From contig CAMLHB010000110.1 of the NCBI GenBank assembly GCA_946479725.1, forward strand, positions 1-7,779: a stretch of 7,779 nucleotides of DNA. The letters run 5' to 3'. Position numbers and translations under genes: made by a program. Positions 6,167 to 7,779 of the stretch are shown here, one piece after another. The first letter of the stretch is position 1, and the number at the start of each line of letters is the position of its first letter. This DNA comes from an uncultured Actinomycetes bacterium (GTDB taxonomy: Bacteria > Actinomycetota > Thermoleophilia > Solirubrobacterales > 70-9). The notes under the pieces are model-generated. The model did not search any database and had not been told where the DNA came from. It saw only the letters and a program-made list of their open reading frames with translations.

Positions 6167-6845
6167 GTTTTTCAAGATCGATCCAGCCTGGCGTCGTCGG
6201 GACCCGGAGCTGCGGGCGGCCGACAAGCAGGAGTTCCTCGCCGCCTGCGAGGACTTCGGCATCGACCGCTCTTTGCGCGCCTACTCAACCATAGGAACGC
6301 GCGGCGACGTCGACCTGGTCCTGCTCAGCCAGAGCGCAAACCTCAACGACATCCACACCTTCCACGTCGTTCTCGGGCAGAGCGGCCTGGCGAAATGGGC
6401 CGAGACGCCGCACTCGTTCCTCTCGATGACCAAACGCTCGCCCTATTCGGCCGAGGACGCCCGGCCGGAGATCTGCACCTCCGAACGCAGGTACCTCTTC
6501 CTCTACCCGATGGTCAAGCAGCGCCGCTGGTACGGGCTGGCGCCGGAGGAGCGCGGCCGGATCATGAAAAGCCATATCGAGGTCGGCCGCCGCTACCCGG
6601 AGATCACGATCAATACGACCTACTCCTACGGGATCGACGACCAGGAGTTCGTCGTCTGCTTCGAGGGCGATGACCCGGGCGAATTCCTTGACCTCGTCAA
6701 CGAACTGCGCCCAACCGAGTCGAGCGAGTACACCGAGCGCGAGACCCCGATCTTCACCTGCGTGGCGATGTCGGTGCGCAAGGCGCTGGACGCGCTCGAT
6801 GGCACCCCCAGCGCCGTCGGCGCCGGCGCCCCGGCGCCCGGCTGA
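6138..6845 (+). CDS. hemQ: Chlorite-dismutase-family coproheme decarboxylase (HemQ)
   Basis: A 235-residue protein from ATG 6138; the family core begins almost at once with FAKFTFFKIDPAWRR, so this start fits and longer upstream readings do not. It matches HemQ, which in monoderm bacteria decarboxylates coproheme III to protohaem in the last step of the coproporphyrin-dependent haem pathway. Support: the STIGTRGDVDLVLL region (50-63), HSFLSMTKRSPYS (92-104), LYPMVKQRRWYGL (122-134), the EERGRIMKSHIEVGRRYPE helix with probable proximal haem ligand His146, and SYGIDDQEFVVCFEGDDP (163-180). Tyr123 and Lys127 have the same Tyr-x3-Lys spacing as the catalytic Tyr145/Lys149 of Staphylococcus aureus HemQ. 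Length is near the family norm of about 230-250. The last 15 residues are an Ala/Gly/Pro tail. No true chlorite dismutase activity is implied. It is followed after 31 bp by an FprA-like reductase gene. Confidence 0.9.
   Translation: MADRTFAKFTFFKIDPAWRRRDPELRAADKQEFLAACEDFGIDRSLRAYSTIGTRGDVDLVLLSQSANLNDIHTFHVVLGQSGLAKWAETPHSFLSMTKRSPYSAEDARPEICTSERRYLFLYPMVKQRRWYGLAPEERGRIMKSHIEVGRRYPEITINTTYSYGIDDQEFVVCFEGDDPGEFLDLVNELRPTESSEYTERETPIFTCVAMSVRKALDALDGTPSAVGAGAPAPG
6145..6174 (-). promoter_or_regulatory. Candidate promoter for the divergent membrane protein gene, inside hemQ
   Basis: On the minus strand TTGAAA (6174-6169) and TACGGT (6150-6145) are separated by 18 bp. The -35 matches the consensus at 5 of 6 positions; the -10 fits only TANNNT. 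It lies wholly inside the first codons of hemQ and would start transcription about 5 nt before the alternative GTG at 6133, downstream of GTG 6166. If real, it supports the shorter protein. Confidence 0.22.
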
Positions 6846-6859
6846 AGCGGCGAGTTCCC

Positions 6860-6865
6860 TATTCT
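6860..6865 (+). promoter_or_regulatory. Candidate -10 hexamer upstream of the FprA-like gene
   Basis: TATTCT lies 11 nt before the ATG at 6877, in an AT-richer patch of the 31-bp gap after hemQ. It matches TATAAT at 4 of 6 positions. No Shine-Dalgarno is seen before the ATG (the bases are GCTCCC) and no -35 is seen. It would give a leader of about 5 nt; readthrough from hemQ is an alternative. Confidence 0.25.
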
Positions 6866-6876
6866 TTCGCGCTCCC

Positions 6877-7779
6877 ATGAGCAAGATCGGAACCGAAGAG
6901 ACCCCCCTCCGCGTCGCCATCGTCGGCGCCGGCCCATCCGGCTTCTACGCGGCTGAGCACATCCTCAAGGACGGCGATCTGCACGCCCAGGTCGACCTGT
7001 TCGACCGCCTGCCGAGCCCCTTCGGGCTGGTTCGCGGAGGCGTCGCCCCCGACCATCCGAAGATCAAGTCGGTGATCCGCGTCTACGAAAAAACCGCGGC
7101 CCGCGACGGCTTCCGCTTCTTCGGCAACGTCAAGATCGGCCACGACGTCGAGGTCGAGGAGCTGGAAAGGCTCTACCACGCGATCGTCTTCACGGTCGGC
7201 TGCGAGACCGACCGCCAGCTGGGGATTCCCGGCGAGGACCTGCCCGGCAGCCACGCCGCCACCTCTTTCGTCGGCTGGTACAACGCCCATCCCGACTACG
7301 CCGACCACGAATTCGACCTCTCCTGCGAGCGCGCCGTGGTGATCGGCAACGGCAACGTGGCGATGGACGTCGCCCGGATGCTGGCCCTGACCGACCACGA
7401 GCTGCGCCAGACCGACACCGCCGACCACGCGATCGAGGCGCTCGACCGCAAGCAGATCCGCGAGATCGTCGTCCTCGGCCGCCGCGGACCGGTCCAGGCC
7501 GCCTTCACCAACCCGGAGATCAAGGAGCTCGGGGAGATGGAGGACGCTGACGTCGTCGTCGACCCGGCCGAGGTCGAGCTCGACCCGGCCAGCAGGGCCT
7601 TCGTCGAGTCCGACGAGGCCGACAAGACGACCAGGGTCAACTACGAGACGCTGGTGGAGTTCTCCGAGCGCCAGCCGGAGGGCAAGAAGCAGCGGATCGT
7701 CCTCCGCTTCCTCGCCTCCCCGGTGGAGATCAAGGGCGACGGCAAGGTCGAATCGATCGTCGTCGGCCGCAACGAGCTG
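6877..7779 (+). CDS. fprA: FprA-like ferredoxin/adrenodoxin-type NADP+ reductase (3' end outside window)
   Basis: The frame is open from ATG 6877 to the window edge, giving 301 residues of a protein that is usually about 450. It is a two-dinucleotide-fold flavoprotein of the adrenodoxin reductase/FprA group, which passes electrons between NADPH and ferredoxin through FAD. Support in order: FAD-binding VAIVGAGPSGFYAAE (13-27), the family signature PSPFGLVRGGVAPDHPKIK (46-64), the VGCETDRQLGIPGED turn (107-121), NADPH-binding VVIGNGNVAMDVARML (154-169), and GRRGPVQAAFTNPEIKEL (201-218), which is typical of FprA. In the signature, Gly54 replaces the more usual Tyr of LVRYGVAPDH. The last domain, including the C-terminal FAD contacts, is outside the window. 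The gene starts 31 bp after hemQ on the same strand, so the two may be co-transcribed, though a candidate promoter lies between them. The protein is expected to be cytosolic. Confidence 0.93.
   Translation, partial: MSKIGTEETPLRVAIVGAGPSGFYAAEHILKDGDLHAQVDLFDRLPSPFGLVRGGVAPDHPKIKSVIRVYEKTAARDGFRFFGNVKIGHDVEVEELERLYHAIVFTVGCETDRQLGIPGEDLPGSHAATSFVGWYNAHPDYADHEFDLSCERAVVIGNGNVAMDVARMLALTDHELRQTDTADHAIEALDRKQIREIVVLGRRGPVQAAFTNPEIKELGEMEDADVVVDPAEVELDPASRAFVESDEADKTTRVNYETLVEFSERQPEGKKQRIVLRFLASPVEIKGDGKVESIVVGRNEL

Noticed and set aside
6859..7428. Minus-strand open frame antisense to the FprA-like gene
   Set aside because: It reads as a Val/Ala/Asp/Gly-rich shadow; the plus strand carries unmistakable flavoprotein motifs.
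1..7779. CRISPR array, tRNA, rRNA, toxin-antitoxin or known antiphage system
   Set aside because: No regularly spaced direct repeats, no cloverleaf-like sequence and no nuclease, helicase, methylase or toxin-like product was seen; the genes are metabolic or envelope-related.

Overview
The window is a GC-rich, gene-dense bacterial segment of ordinary chromosomal type. The gene families point to a high-GC actinobacterium, and the set (cobalamin-dependent methionine synthase, HemQ, FprA-type reductase, PimA-like glycosyltransferase) would fit the Thermoleophilia/Solirubrobacterales. That placement is inference: there is no rRNA or other direct taxonomic marker here.

Layout from left to right. 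(1) 1-626, plus: the C-terminal third-domain end of MetH, cut by the window edge. (2) 616-1476, minus: a GNAT-family acetyltransferase that converges on metH, with the two genes overlapping by 11 bp at their stop codons. (3) 1477-1744: the only sizeable intergenic gap (268 bp). It holds a plausible promoter for the acetyltransferase gene, a GC-rich hairpin, and a short stretch that may be a decayed transposase remnant. (4) 1745-6166, minus: three genes in one direction. The first in transcription order encodes a 600-residue polytopic membrane protein with an extracytoplasmic, degenerate alkaline-phosphatase-like domain. Its stop overlaps by ATGA the possible start of an 80-residue coiled-coil/single-TM protein. 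After a 64-bp gap comes a 771-residue fusion of a PimA-like GT4 glycosyltransferase to an LPG-synthase-type (UPF0104) membrane domain. (5) 6138-6845, plus: a chlorite-dismutase-family HemQ (coproheme decarboxylase), diverging from the membrane protein gene with overlapping or abutting 5' ends. (6) 6877-end, plus: an FprA-like ferredoxin/adrenodoxin-type NADP+ reductase, cut by the right edge.

The minus-strand trio looks like an envelope gene cluster: a cytoplasmic sugar transferase tethered to a membrane domain, a small membrane protein and a large polytopic protein. The substrate cannot be read from sequence. HemQ and FprA look like a short haem/redox pair. Several starts lack a Shine-Dalgarno but have a TANNNT hexamer about 7-11 nt upstream, which suggests leaderless or near-leaderless transcripts. 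No CRISPR array, tRNA, rRNA, intact mobile element or known defence system was seen. The most unusual items are the glycosyltransferase-membrane fusion, the apparent loss of catalytic residues in the phosphatase-like domain, and the compact divergent start region at 6125-6174.
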